From: Halichondria panicea
Taxonomy: Eukaryota; Porifera; Demospongiae; Suberitida; Halichondriidae
NCBI RefSeq assembly: GCF_963675165.1
Contig: NC_087389.1
Span: 592,001-656,000, forward strand
DNA: 64,000 nt
Reading direction: 5' to 3'
The notes below the pieces were generated by a model. That model made no database searches, was not told where the DNA came from, and saw only the letters and a program-made list of their open reading frames with translations. A program made the position numbers and the translations under genes. Below are positions 1 through 13,400 of this stretch, one piece after another. Numbering within the stretch: the stretch's first letter is position 1; every line of letters starts with the position of its first letter.

Positions 1-31
1 ATCACTATACTAAACCCTCCCCCTCCCTCAG

Positions 32-1287
32 GGCGTCGGCAAACAGCCCCTGCGTCTCCAATGGAGGACGTCGATGATGACTCTAGTCAGACACACGTAC
101 GAGCTGAGCTCACCAGTCACCAATACAAGGTGAGGTCATGAGACTCGGTCCGATAAGTCACGTGATCATTATCTCATTACAGGCTTACAGGGTGATACAA
201 ATGCATAAGGTTCGGTCGAACACAGAGGTCCTTCTAGGTGAGCTCTTTTGTGCCATTAAGATGTATGATGTTCAGTTTGCATTTCTGGCTTCACTTTTCT
301 GCTACATGTAGAGTATGTTAGTTTATATGGATTGCTCGTTACCTAGCTTGCATGGTCCTACAGTGGAATATAGCTATACAAGCCAAACAGTTGATGTACT
401 GTACACACTACTGTGTCTGCAGGTGTGTCCGGCCAGTTCATTGAAGTGGACCCAGTGAGTCAGTCTCGCTCAGGACTGCCCTCCATCCTCAGGTCTAAGA
501 GTGCTCAGAAATCAGTGAGTGCTAGCTGCAACGTATAAACTTGGTCATCAGATGTTATGGGTCCTACTGGCACTGCCTTAAACTCCACTGAAAGTAAAAA
601 AAACCATGCTGTGGTTTTAAGCAGTTGGCCTTTCTTCAAAGGGTAGCCATTAAGAGAGATAATTCCACTGCATGCACTTGTCTAGATCATTATAATAAAT
701 GTTAGGGTGCCTTAATTATTTCACTCTCTACTAACTAGCTGTTCGCCAAAAATTTAATTTGTTGAAATTGTATATAGCTGCTATAGTACTGATTGATTGT
801 ATCTGTATGTACGTGCAGAACAAATATGACATTCAGAAGATCTGTGCTTGTGAGATCACTGACGACCGCAATGCCCAGCGTGTGGTGTTCAGGATCATCA
901 GGGTGGGTAAGGAAGATGGAGCCTACAAACACCTCGACTTTGAGGCACCTGTCGCCATGGCAAGTGAGTGATAAGAAACCAATATCAGAGACAGGTGGAT
1001 GTACATGTGTATATACTTAGGGATACTATACATGTCACTTAGAGCTTTAGTAAGTCTAGTGGAGTTTTATATGACTGGATGGATACCAGTATCTCTGTGC
1101 ATGCCATTTTGAATATACTGTAGTAGATTCTCATCCACCATTTCTTATGTTTGCTACAGAGGAGATAGTGAGAAAGATTGGGCTGATTCTGGAGGTCGTC
1201 TTTGGTGGGGGAAAGTCAGACTATGAAGAATGGAAAGAGCAGAACAAAGGACGAAAAGCTTCTAAAAGTGTTTCAGTTGCTTCGTAA
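32..1287 (+). CDS. MAPKAP1: SIN1/MAPKAP1 homologue, C-terminal part (mTORC2 subunit), 5' end outside window
   Basis: SIN1 is a core mTORC2 subunit; its C-terminal PH domain binds membrane phosphoinositides and restrains the kinase. Exons on the + strand are 32-129, 183-237, 423-514, 819-963 and 1160-1287 (stop TAA at 1285), all with GT-AG borders and matching phases, giving about 171 residues. Recognisable SIN1 PH-domain features are the HKVRSNTEVLLGVSG strand, the IEVDPVSQ turn, CACEITDDRNAQRVVF, and YKHLDFEAP followed by the terminal helix EIVRKIGLILE. The part of the PH domain before exon 32-129, and the CRIM and Ras-binding regions, lie upstream of the window. The stop is only 188 bp before the GPKOW start codon on the same strand. 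Family assignment is by remembered similarity to the human C-terminus and is strong. Confidence 0.92.
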
Positions 1288-1475
1288 ACTGCTTTTTTAT
1301 ATAATTATGTGTGTGTGTGTGTGTACTGAATTGTGGTCAACTTTTATGAAAATATTATTTTTTTGCATACATCAACTCGACAATACTAGTGGGCGGTGCC
1401 CTTGTTTGGCAAAGGTCGTCAATATAATTAACACATTACTGTTTCTTTCTCAAACGTTGTGGGTATGAAGTGAAG

Positions 1476-4400
1476 ATGTCTGGGATATCATTCTCCATCA
1501 AGAAGACAGAGCCCTCTAAAGTTATCAAGAGCCAGAGTGCTGGCAAAGATGAGGAGAAGAAAGATTATGTTCTGGAGCTAGAGGGGAAGGAAATCAAGAG
1601 GTAGAAAGAGGGTGGGACACGTGTACAATACAATATCCAAGTCCTCTGCCGTTAAAAAATAATAATGGTTTTCTAACATGTGGGTTGTATATCGTAAGTC
1701 ATAAGCCTCTCCCCCTCCTGCACTGCAGCACCCTCCCCAGGCACGAGAAGAAGGAGTTGATTATCAAGATGATTGGTAAGAACAACTGGCGAATACCATC
1801 GACATCGCAGAGCAAAGAGACAGGCCTGACTAGTGAGGCCAAGAAGAAAGGCAGTCAAATCCAGGCAGACAAGATGGAGGGTAAGAGTTCTGAAGAGATG
1901 CAGCTGGAGAGAGAAGCAGCTGACGCAGTAATAAGAGGTGAATGGATCCGTATACTGAGATGTATATGTGATATTGTTCGTTACTGATATGATTTTTGAA
2001 AAGTTTTACTGATGTGAAGTGAATTCAGCTAGAGCCACTTTTATTAACTTTAGCTTTTTCCTCCTCTCCTAAAAATAGGCTGTACTACAGTCATAATAAA
2101 TGTAATTTTATAGCAGTGAACAAACATGCAGAACAAATGTTACACATTTCTCTTTTAGTGTGAGGTCAGCAGGTTCACACTAAAAGAGAAATGTTATTGA
2201 AGATGTTGGTTTCTGTGGTACTTTCAAACAGTGTGATAGTGACGTATATGTATAACATGTACGTGTATATGTATCAAGCACCACCTACATTTGAGCGCAT
2301 GTGCCCATCCAATTCCTCATCCCCACTCAGATATGTGTGAAGCTCAAGCATTAGCGTCTACTGGAGGGAGTGGTGATCCTGTCATCCCTCTGCTGTTACA
2401 GAACCAGCCGCCGATGGTTGAGGGAAAGGAGAAGGATGAGCTGGCGGACGTTCAACTCAGACCTGAGCAGGTGTGTTACAGTACATTTGTCACAGCCTTG
2501 GTACACAATTACCAGCTTCAATTGCCCTTATAAGTAAAAAAAAGTTCATTCGGTTCGTTTTTACTATATTTATAATAGTGCAATGATTGCATGATTTAAG
2601 AACTACATGTACTACAGTGCAGCTTAATTGCTAGAGTATCCATGGCTACCAGAGCCTCGTTACCCCGCCCCCCCCAACTCCACCCCCACAGAGCACACTT
2701 GTGGAGTACGACACTGTTCCCATTGAGAGCTTTGGAGTGGCCATGTTGAGAGGGATGGGCTGGGAGAAGGGAACTGCTATCGGACTAACCAACAAGGGGT
2801 GAGCTAACCAACAAGGGGTGTGGCTAACTAACAAGGGGTGTGGCTAACTAACAAGAGGTGTGGCTAACTAACAAGGGGTGATAGTGTTAACCAACTACAG
2901 AGTGAGGGCTAGGGCATTCACAGATGATTTAGTACCCTCGCCCCCAAGGCCATAATTTCTAAGCAATAAACTACATGTAAATGTTTTGCTCATACAGTGC
3001 ATCCAGCTTAGAAAGTAGATTACCACAAATTTGTGAGTAGCTGTACTAAAATGTAAATATCTTTTGATTGGAACATTTCTAAGAAATGGTGTTGATACCA
3101 ATGTGTAGGTGAATGACCAAGCTACAACATACTCAAAAATTTTTCCATGGAAACATAAGGTGGTGGGTTTGTTTATTTTTTCACATAATTGTTCAATGGT
3201 AAAACGGTAGAAAATAGTAGAATATGGTTTTTCAGTGATATCTCAACAATAGAATAAGCATAGAGGATGTTCTTGGTATCAAAATGTAGCCCATTTATTT
3301 GTAAACTTATTAGAGAACTTTAAAGCTAAGCTATAAAATTTTCAGAAGATATTACTCTAACTAAAAGTGTACCTAAAAACCAGTAAATCATAGACACTGT
3401 GAACATATATATGTAAGACCCATAAAGGGATGGTCAGGATACCTAAACCATTGAACAATTATGTGAGGAAGTTTAGGACCTTAGCTGTACAAGATTACTG
3501 TTTTATTACTCTAACCGATTACCCACTATAACAATTTTCTGTTGTTCTATTAATCACCATAAACCCACCACCTTATGTTTCCATGGAAACATTTTTGAGT
3601 ATGTTGTAGCTTGGTCATTCACCTACACATTGGTATCAGCACAATTTCTTAGAAATGTTCCAATTGAAAGATATTTACATTTAAGTACAGCTACTCACAA
3701 ATTTGTGGTAATCTACTCTCTAAGCGGGATGCACTGTACATGTACATGATAAGTGAAAGAGGTGAAGAATGTTGTCTAGCTATGAATATCATTAATGCTG
3801 GCACCACAAAATATTGAAACTGTCCATCCTTATAAATAGAGCACTGATAGCCATTGTGAATCACCTACAACAACACCAGCTCAATATTATAGTAAAAATT
3901 TTTGGGTGGACAACCTCTGGGAAGTCCAAAATACAATTCAAATGCATTGGCCCCAAGGCTGTTGCACCTTGCTTGTGCATAGCCTCTACACAGGCTCTCT
4001 TTTTTCTGTTCTTTATCACAATCGTTCAATAAGATAAAATACTGTATTATTTGTTCAATGAGATAAAATATGGTATTAATTGGAGGAATAAAGAAAGAAA
4101 TAGACGTAGAGTTAGGAAAAAGGAGAGCCTGTATCGGGAAGTCGCGTGAGGGTAGAAGGGTGGTAGAAGGGTGAAAATGAGCGTGGGCATACTGAGCTAG
4201 AGATGTTGCACTGCCCACGCAGAGGTCTACGACTAATAAAACTTTGCCTGCAGCAAGCTGGACATGGACTTGGAACTGCAAGCACTATAGCTAGCTATAC
4301 CTTAGGCTTAGCTAGATGATCTACTAGTCTAGATTGTGTGTTTAGATTCTATCACTATTACCTTTTCTTGTGTTTTTCTACATGCTATAGTAGAATAGCT

Positions 4401-7400
4401 TAGTCATCATTATCATATAGCAGGTAGCTACTGCCACCAGAGCTGGCCACGCTGGTTCTCTCAGTCTGATCTGACTTGCAGCACAGCTTGGTGGTTGTCT
4501 CAGTGCAGTACAGTACAGTCTTACTCGGAATGCGTGGGAGAATACCTTACGTCACGATTGTGGGCTACATATCGCCCACGTTCATAAAAATCCTTGTGGA
4601 TCACGCGATTTCCCAAACCAGGCCTTACTTTTCTTAACTGTACGCCCATTTCTTTCTTTGCTGCCTCACTATGTCTTTCTTATGTTTATGGATGAACAGT
4701 GCAGTGACAACAGCAAGAAAAAGTAAGGCCTGGGAACGAGGCTACTTGTACAAGCAGTCTGACAGCTGTTTAGGTGTATAGCTCTCTATAGCTAGCTCTG
4801 TATTTTTCATAATGTATGTAGCTCATCATCGGAAATTTTTAAGTAGCTGTACTTAAATGTAAATATCTTTCGATTGGAACATTTCTAAGAAATGGTGTTG
4901 ATACCAATATGTAGGTGAATGACCACGCTACAACATACTCAAAAATGTTTCCATGGAAACATAAGGTGGTGGGTTTGTGGTGATTAATAGAACAACAGCA
5001 AATTGTTATAGTGGGTAATCGGTTAGAGTAATAACACAGTAATCTTGTACAGCTAAGGTCCTAGACTTCATCACATAATTGTTCAATGGTTTAGGTATCC
5101 TGACCATCTCTTTATAGGTCTTACATATGTTCACAGTGTCTATGATTTACTGGTTTTTAGGTACACTTTTAGTTAGAGTAATATCTTTTGAAAATTTTAT
5201 AGCTTAGCTTTAAAAGTTCTCTAATAAGTTTACAAATAAATGGGCTACATTTTGATACCAAGAACATCCTCTATGCTTATTCTATTGTTGAGATATCACT
5301 GAAAAACTACATATTCTACTATTTTCTACCGTTTTGATGACATCACAAGCTGCTAACGATTAAAGCGTCATCAAAACGGTAGAAAATAGTAGAATATGGT
5401 TTCTCAGTGATATCTCAACAATAGAATAAGCATAAGGATGCACTGTACATGTACATGATAAGTGAAAGAGGTGAAGAATGTTGTCTAGCTATGAATATCA
5501 TTAATGCTGGCACCACAAAATATTGAAACTGTCCATCCTTATAAATAGAGCTCTGATAGCCATTCAAGCTCAGTATATAGTTTGTGTATAATAATAAACA
5601 AAAATTTTTGGGTGGACAACCTCCTGGGAAGTCCAAATAATACATTTCAAATCCATCGCCCCAAGGCTGTTGCACCTTGCTTGTACAAGCAGCGACAGCT
5701 GTTTTAGGTGTATAGCTCTATATAGCTAGCTCTGTATTTTTCATATTGTACGTAGCTCATCATCGGAAAATTAAAACTGCGTCTACGGCAAGAGGTTCTA
5801 TGTCATACGATCATATCCTAAGCTCTGTGCGAATATTTAAAACAAAATATGGGTAGTCAGAACAAAAATGTTCACCAACGAAAATTACCTGCTATACTTA
5901 TATAATCACTTTTCTCCAGACTAGTGGAACCGATTGAATTTACTGGTAGGATTGGTCGTCATGGTCTTGGAGCCATGCCTAGAGCCCCACCCCCTGACAA
6001 AAAGCGGAGGATCAAGAAGCCGGGGGAGGAGGAGAAGAAGAGGCAAGGACCATACGTTGGCAAAGATGGACGGGTCAAATATTACAAAAGAGTTGGAGAA
6101 GAGATACCTGATCAACCATTGCAAGGTGAACAACATGATGATTTCCTACTATTGTAATAATAATTTGGGGGTTTTTGAATATGTTATTCTTTCTTTCACC
6201 CACAGCACCATCTTAAGATCATTGAAGTGCAACTACTCACACGTTTGTGTATATTCACTCTCTAGATTGGATGCATGTTAGGCATGTGTTATCGGTAGTC
6301 AATAATATATAGCACTGCTGAATTATACTCGACCTTCTATAGTTGAGCACATCTTGGTCAAACACTGTATACACGTACAGCACCTGTTTATACGTCTACA
6401 TAGCGACATGTAGCTATTGTGTGGGCGTGTGTGTACTGACACACACAAAGACCCCGAACAAGTAATTGTACATATAATTACCGTCTCTACAAACCTTGCT
6501 CTTACATCATTTCTGTAATCGCCAAGTACATGTATGGCCCTAACATAAAAAAGTGAAAAAAAATTTAATAAGTCTGATATGAGGCTGCCTTTATTGGCTT
6601 GAGACCACAGTAAAAACAACATTGTGGTTACTTATACCATTGTCTCTGCTTTAGGTTTCGTGGTTGGCAACTATGTACGAGTACTGAAGGGGCCCCACAA
6701 GAACCTCGGTGGAAAGGTTTGTAGTTCGTAGTACGTGTACCCTGCGGCTATTATCATGTATGTGCTCTGTTGTTACCCAACTCTAATTATTATTATTGCT
6801 TTAAGACCTTTCATCCGATTAGAAAAAGCATATTTTAACTGTCTTTGATCTGTCAGCGTCTGTGTATGTGTCTCGTATGGTAACAGGGTCAGACAGCATA
6901 GGGGGTCCATCTGATAGTTAATGACTCCTTCATTCCAGTGGTTGTGATTGCTACTGTTACTTACATGTACACTGAAACCTTCCATTCAGAGTTGAAAGGA
7001 AGTAACTCCTTTTTCCCAGGGATCGGGCCCTAGTGGGCGGTGTATTGAGATCGTGTAGATTGTATCCAGGACCTTAGTAGGCCACACAGCTGTAAATATA
7101 ATAGCCGAGTGTACGCACTTTCAATTCTATGTCAAAGTCTACGGGGGTTGTCTATGTCAAAGTCTATGTCAAAGTCTAGAAGCTGTTTCCTTCATGAATA
7201 ACATAAATTACACAAAAATCAATCTTCTTTTGTAAACCGACGGCAGCTACTGTTGCTATAGGTACATGATGGTGTTAATTTCATCTGCCCAACAGCTAAT
7301 TATTTTTATCTCCTCCTTTCTCCCACCTGTGTAGATTGTCCGAGCTGATGAGGACACGGGCGGAGTGGTGCTGAAGATGGCCATCAATGGGCAGGTGAGT

Positions 7401-10400
7401 CAACTGCTGTATTCGAAAGATGCATATAGCAGGAAGCTAGGTAGCTGTGTTACAGTGGCATTCAATCACTGATAAAAGTATGGAAAACTTATTCATAGCT
7501 TGCAAGTTAAATCCGTATAATAGTTTTACACTGTTTAGGAAGTTTCTACATGATTTAAAAGCCCAAAGGGCTGGTTGTAGTATCCCGAACGCAGTGAAGG
7601 TTCTACTAGCCCTGAGGACTTCTAAATCATGTGGAAACTTCCTAAACAGTGTCTAAGCATTTTAGATCATAGCAACCATGAGTATTTAGCCAATCAGATT
7701 TGAATGCTCTTATTTAATCTTTGCTACATGATTTTCTAAGTAAGTACATGGTTTTCTAAGTTGGATAGAACACTTCCTTTAGCCAATCAGATTGCAATAT
7801 TTATGGCAAACATGATTTAAATGTCAATAAACACTTCTCTTCCTCATTATTTGGGCTGCAGTTCCTCTAGTAAAGAGAGAGAGAGAGAGGGGTCACTTTC
7901 GAGTGAGTAGTAGCCATTTTCCACAGTCAGATGGCGTTCCTATTGTACTCTGTACTCTGTACGCTATTCTTTATCGCTTATCGGTTCCATTATCTCCCCA
8001 CAAAAAAAACATAAAAAAAGTTTCATGCTTGAATGATCACTATTAGCCATGAGGTACATACTATTGTTTTTGGAGGGAGATTGGCACGTAGATACGTTCC
8101 CTAAAGGGGTGTCGTTAGTTTATCTCCTGACCCGTCGGCTTTTGTATCAGAGAGAAAGCAGTCAAGCTTGACAACCACTGCTACTATCAGATCTCTGTGC
8201 TCGTGTCCACACAATCAGCTGCTGTGGTTTCAGAATGACCTTTAGTATATTCAGCTTTCACAACAGATGGCTGGTAGACAATGTAATTGTATATTTGAGT
8301 GGTTTTCAACTTGTAAGAGAACGCCTGTTGGAAATATTTGTGGTTTAATTTAATTATTTAATGTGGGCGGTACATATGATGATGCATGATCTCAATATGT
8401 ACATGTATCTGCTGCTTCTTTAATTCATTTTTAAGACAGTATGGGGACATCCGAATGATCAGAGCAGATAGGTGAAGATATACAAGCGGCAACCGTGTTG
8501 TCTGCAGTGCGTGTGTGTACATCACACAACCTGTAGTTATGGTAACAGTAACGTAACACTCAAGGAGCACTGTAGAATATACATATTATTAATTTGTCCT
8601 GGGCAGAAATAAGGTCAATAGGGGATAGCCCCACTGGACGAAATAATCAGATTTCCTTTTAACGGGAACACTTGAGATCACCACATTTCCGTGTATTCCA
8701 AGGAATTTGGCTGATCCCGAGTGTTTCCTGAGTGCAGAGTTGAAGTCCAGTGGATCCCCTTCACTATTTGTATGACCTCTCTGTTCTTTTGTTTTACTTA
8801 CATGGCACATGCAAGCTCAGTGTTAGGTGTGTGTTTGGGTCAGTGTTAGGTGTGTGTTTGGCTCAGTGTTAGGTGTGTGTTTGGGTCAGTGTTAGGTGTG
8901 TGTTTGGCTCAGTGTTAGGTGTGTGTTTGGGTCAGTGTTAGGTGTGTGTTTGGCTCAGTGTTAGGTGTGTGTTTGGCTCAGTGTTAGGTGTGTGTTTGGG
9001 TCGTCTTATTGTCTATAAAACATTCCAATCATTTATCTATTAATTAGATCAACACCCCTAGAGTCATTATGTGGCAGAATGAAGGCTGGGATCTAGCTTG
9101 CCTTGACACCTGTGCTTGGTACTAGAATAACATGGTTTTACATACTGCATATCATGACATGTACATGCAACAACACTCAACACAGACCATGCATTATAAT
9201 TATTTGCACAGCCTCTTATAATATAGCCTCAAGTCTTGTAATTTTGTTATGTCATAGTTGCATACATACATACATACGCGTTTGTTGTAGCTATAGCCCA
9301 TAACTTAATTAATAATTATTATGCTAGAAATAAAATTAAAAAAGAGCTTATCTGAGAATTAGTATCTCCTCGATCGCCACCTGTGCCATTGTCATTAGTG
9401 GTCAAGGATATTATATTAATAATGTTATGTCATGAGAGCCGTGTGGATGCATGAAGTGTGAGTGCCTGGGCAGATGAAAGCTGACAGCTGCCCATATTCA
9501 TGCCTATGAATGACATTGCCTGAGGCTGGTAACCATAAACACCAGAGTTGTTGTGTCCCATTCACGTCCACTTATCTCAGTGCTCTATGAATACAAATTA
9601 TGGTTGTTGATTATGGACTATGAATGTTGTTGCGTGTGCTAATGGATGCTTTTAGCCAACGTCTCCTAGATGATGCCTACGTTTAAATGCAGTGAATTGT
9701 ACCGTTTGTTGCAAGCTTTGAGTCACATGATAGTCACATGACTGTGTATTCTTAGCGTACAGTTTGTGTAGGCTATGTATTTCCTGAGCTGGCAGCGTTT
9801 AGAACTGCTCTAATTGATCATGAACAACCATGCTCATCCTACTTACAATTACTGTATGTATTGTATGCCCACCCCCAAGATCAGTAGCTGCACAACTTGT
9901 ACAGCCTTGACAACATGCACAATCCTTATCATGCCACGGTCTGATTAGTATCCCTGTAGCTGTTACATAACAGTGTCCCTGGGGTGCCATGAAGAGGGGA
10001 GGGGCTGGTGAGATGTGCAGGGACTGTGTCCACCCCCAAACACTGTCGGGTACTGTTGTGACACCTGTCCCATTGTGTTAGTTATCACACTCTGTCTGTG
10101 TCGATATTTACCCTGTGGGCATTAGCATCGTAACGGTCCAGCGATACGTAGATTACTGCATGTTGTATTCGTTTATCAGAACACATGCATTTATGGGATG
10201 TACATAACTAATTGAAGTCCTAATTTCGGGTATACAGTGGAACCCAACGACTTCCTCTGGCCTGTGGAAGAAAGGCAAATTGTGATAGGAAAGCTGTAGG
10301 TTCCAAATCAACAGAGTTTGTGTATAAAACCTCTCAACAAATTTTATCTCTGAATTAACGGCCAAAACTTCGTTCCTCAATTTATATTAGAGTTTCCACT

Positions 10401-13400
10401 GTACACAAGTATTATGTCGTTTTATTGTACATAAACATGTGTTCTCTTCTTATGTAACTTTGTGTGATCATTATCACCATCCAGACTCTCGGCTTCAGTC
10501 AGCACCATCTTGAGTTAGTGAGCAGGGAGGAATATCTTCGTACGCCAGATGACCACTCCCAGAGAGGGGCGGAGTCTGATGGTAACCAGGGGAAATCGTA
10601 TGGACTAATCAACAAGAAGGACAGGTGAGGAGATTGCCAGTGTTTAGCTGCCTGATTTGGTACCATTGTATTTGTTGGCCAGTTGATTAATCTTCCTAAG
10701 TTTACAATAGAGTTTCCCATTTCTTCCTCTCATCAATACTTCCTATTTTCTTGCAACCCACTTTCTCTCCCATTGTCCCTCAACCATTGCACTTGCTGTG
10801 TCTGAGTGAGTGCTTTTGTTCCCTTGTGCAGGTCCTCCCAGGAGCCACCATTAAAGCGTCTCAGAGAAGGCAGAGATTATAGCGGCTCTCCTCACAGCAG
10901 TCCAAAGAGAAGTGGTACTAAAGACTCTAAAACAACCAGTCAAGACAGATCATACTCCAATCGCCAGGATCCCTCGGAGAGGTCTAGTAGAGAAGGCAAG
11001 AAAGAACGCGGTGATGATGACCGGCAGTTGCCAAGGGAACAGTCGTGGTTGTATCCTCACCTGCGAGTGAGAATGGTTGATCAGAGATATCGCAAAGGAA
11101 GATATTACAATACTAAGGTATTATTCTAGAATAAGTTCATAATTACAGAAAACCTCAGAATAATAATATATATAGACAGTTTTAGTTCATACATGCTTGC
11201 TACCTATTTGGAATATTTATTGTGCATTTAGTAGCTTTTGATAGAGTTTAGATCAATTAATTGCTTTCGGACCATTAATTTTTTGAAGAAAAAGCATGTA
11301 TTGTAATAATGAATGCTCTCCTCATATTCCCAGGTGGTAATTCTGGATGTGATGAGTGTGGGTGTGTGTGACTGTCAGACTGAGACCGGGAGGCTGCTCG
11401 AAGGTAGGCAGCTACCAATGTACCCAGCTACGTAGTTAACACAGTCAAGAGGTCATGTACCCAAAAATGTCCCTTAAGACTGTTACATGGAGTTGTGTGT
11501 GCTTTTCCATACACACTCTACCTAAGTAATACTGTGTCAGCAAATGAATAATGCTGGGTAACGAAGAGTGCAGTGCCCCGGGGCCGTACGGTGTTAAAAT
11601 TTCATTAAAAATTTTCCCACCAACACCGCGGGTAAGTGTGAAAGGCCCCCTGCTTTGAAGCTAATGGCTTCCCAAACAGATGCCCCCCAAGTGGCCTCTA
11701 CTGTCCGATAGGGCATTTATCAGGATGGGAACTGGGGAACCCAGACAATCGACACCATTATGAATATCATTAACTCAAGTGCAAGCCTTGTGTGCAACAC
11801 ACGACTATGGAATGTGTTATTTATGACAGCTGCTCAAGGTTACTACACACTTCCAAGTGGTTGTGGTGTAGACACACACGCTGCCATTGCCAAGGGCTTC
11901 AGATACCTTGTTTACTATGGGCTATTAGTTTGGGTGCAACCATAGATGACAATGATTTCTTCACCTCCATTACAATTATTGGAAGTTGTACAATGATAGG
12001 CCTTGCTGTAATCATCACTGAAATATCATTGTTCCGTGTGTACATTTGCAGGTGTGACACAGTCCATGCTGGAGACGGTCGTTCCCCGAGCCGTAAGGTC
12101 AAAGGTCATGATAGTAGGCGGAGCCAAGAGAGGACAGGTAAATTAATGTCTATACTAGCTGTTGTACACAGAGTTCTGCACTTGTGTAGCATGTGGCTGG
12201 AGTGCAGTGTTAATGTGCGACCATTGAATTGTTATCTGTTAATTGTAATAGTTTAATTACCAGCCCTTAGACTCTACTAGCTAAAATTACCTCAATCTTC
12301 TATCTGTTCTCATGATCAATAAAAAATTGACCAAGCGAGTGACCCAATACCTGCCAAGCAGGTGGCATATGTGGATTTTATTGCCGCGCTTGCAGTTCTG
12401 CATGCTGTATGTGTTGTGTTGGCTCAGTCTGAACGTATTCATTGATGATGAATTATGTAGATAAGGTAGACCTAATTTCACACAAACAACTGCTGCCTGA
12501 TAATGAAATCATTGTTATTCATTAAGTCCTTGCCATTAATTACATAATGTGTTTATGGGTCAGTAGAGTTAGTGCTGGGAAAACAGCAGCACTAAGTGAG
12601 AAAACAGCACTGTACTAGCTAAGACTGAGCTGAGGACAGGTTTTTGGTAGATTAGGGTTTTTGGTAGATTAGGCCGGCAGCATTGCACTACGTACAATTG
12701 CTTGCGTTATAATTATTCATAGCCAATGGCTAAAGTTAGACCATAATGGTGGTAGATTAGAGCTGGCGTTATCTTAACTGATGGTGACTATTCATAGTGT
12801 GCAGTGTCTACCTAATCCTCCGTACTAATCACAGGGACCTCCTCGTTCTGTGGGTACCAGTGCATGTCCCTCACTTGTGCACATTGTGTAAATGCATGTA
12901 CATGTGTTGTTATTGTAATCAATGCATGCTTCCTCTCCAACACAAAGGCCTGAGGTTACAATTAACCCTAGCCCCGTCTTACTGTCTCTATCTCTTCCCA
13001 GGCTCCAGACATACCAGGCAGGCAGTCAACAATAGCCCTAGGCCCACATTACACAAGGTCTTTCGTTGGTCTAGACCTCACAATCTGCTCAAAGTGGACC
13101 ACGGACCCCAAACTTATTCGTTAATAGCCATGATGCAATTACACCGTGCTTGGCCATGCACATCAAAAGAACTTGGTACACTTGTATACTAATTATAACG
13201 TGACCATAATCACATTATCAGTCGGCACATTCCATTGCCAGATGATGCGTGAACGGAGTATTGTTTATAGATGGTGTTCCATAATGTGCGGCATGGGATC
13301 GGCATGTAGCATCCTGTGCTATGAAAATACAGTGGTCACTGGCCGGGCCTTAACTGATGAGCAAGCCATACAGCATGCGATAGTTCGACCGTTGTTGTTA

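Larger units (their letters stand above)
7395..10484 (+). other. GPKOW intron 7, 3.1 kb, no gene seen
   Basis: This intron holds a short foldback element (7529-7652) and a 22 bp minisatellite (8815-9002), separated by AT-rich sequence. The open frames here are short and lack family features or plausible exon borders. I see no RNA gene. No transposase remnant was recognised. Confidence 0.7.

Noticed and set aside
3865-4281. 138-codon - strand frame in GPKOW intron 4
   Set aside because: It runs across a repeat that recurs at 5597-5680 with differences that break the frame, so it is not a gene.
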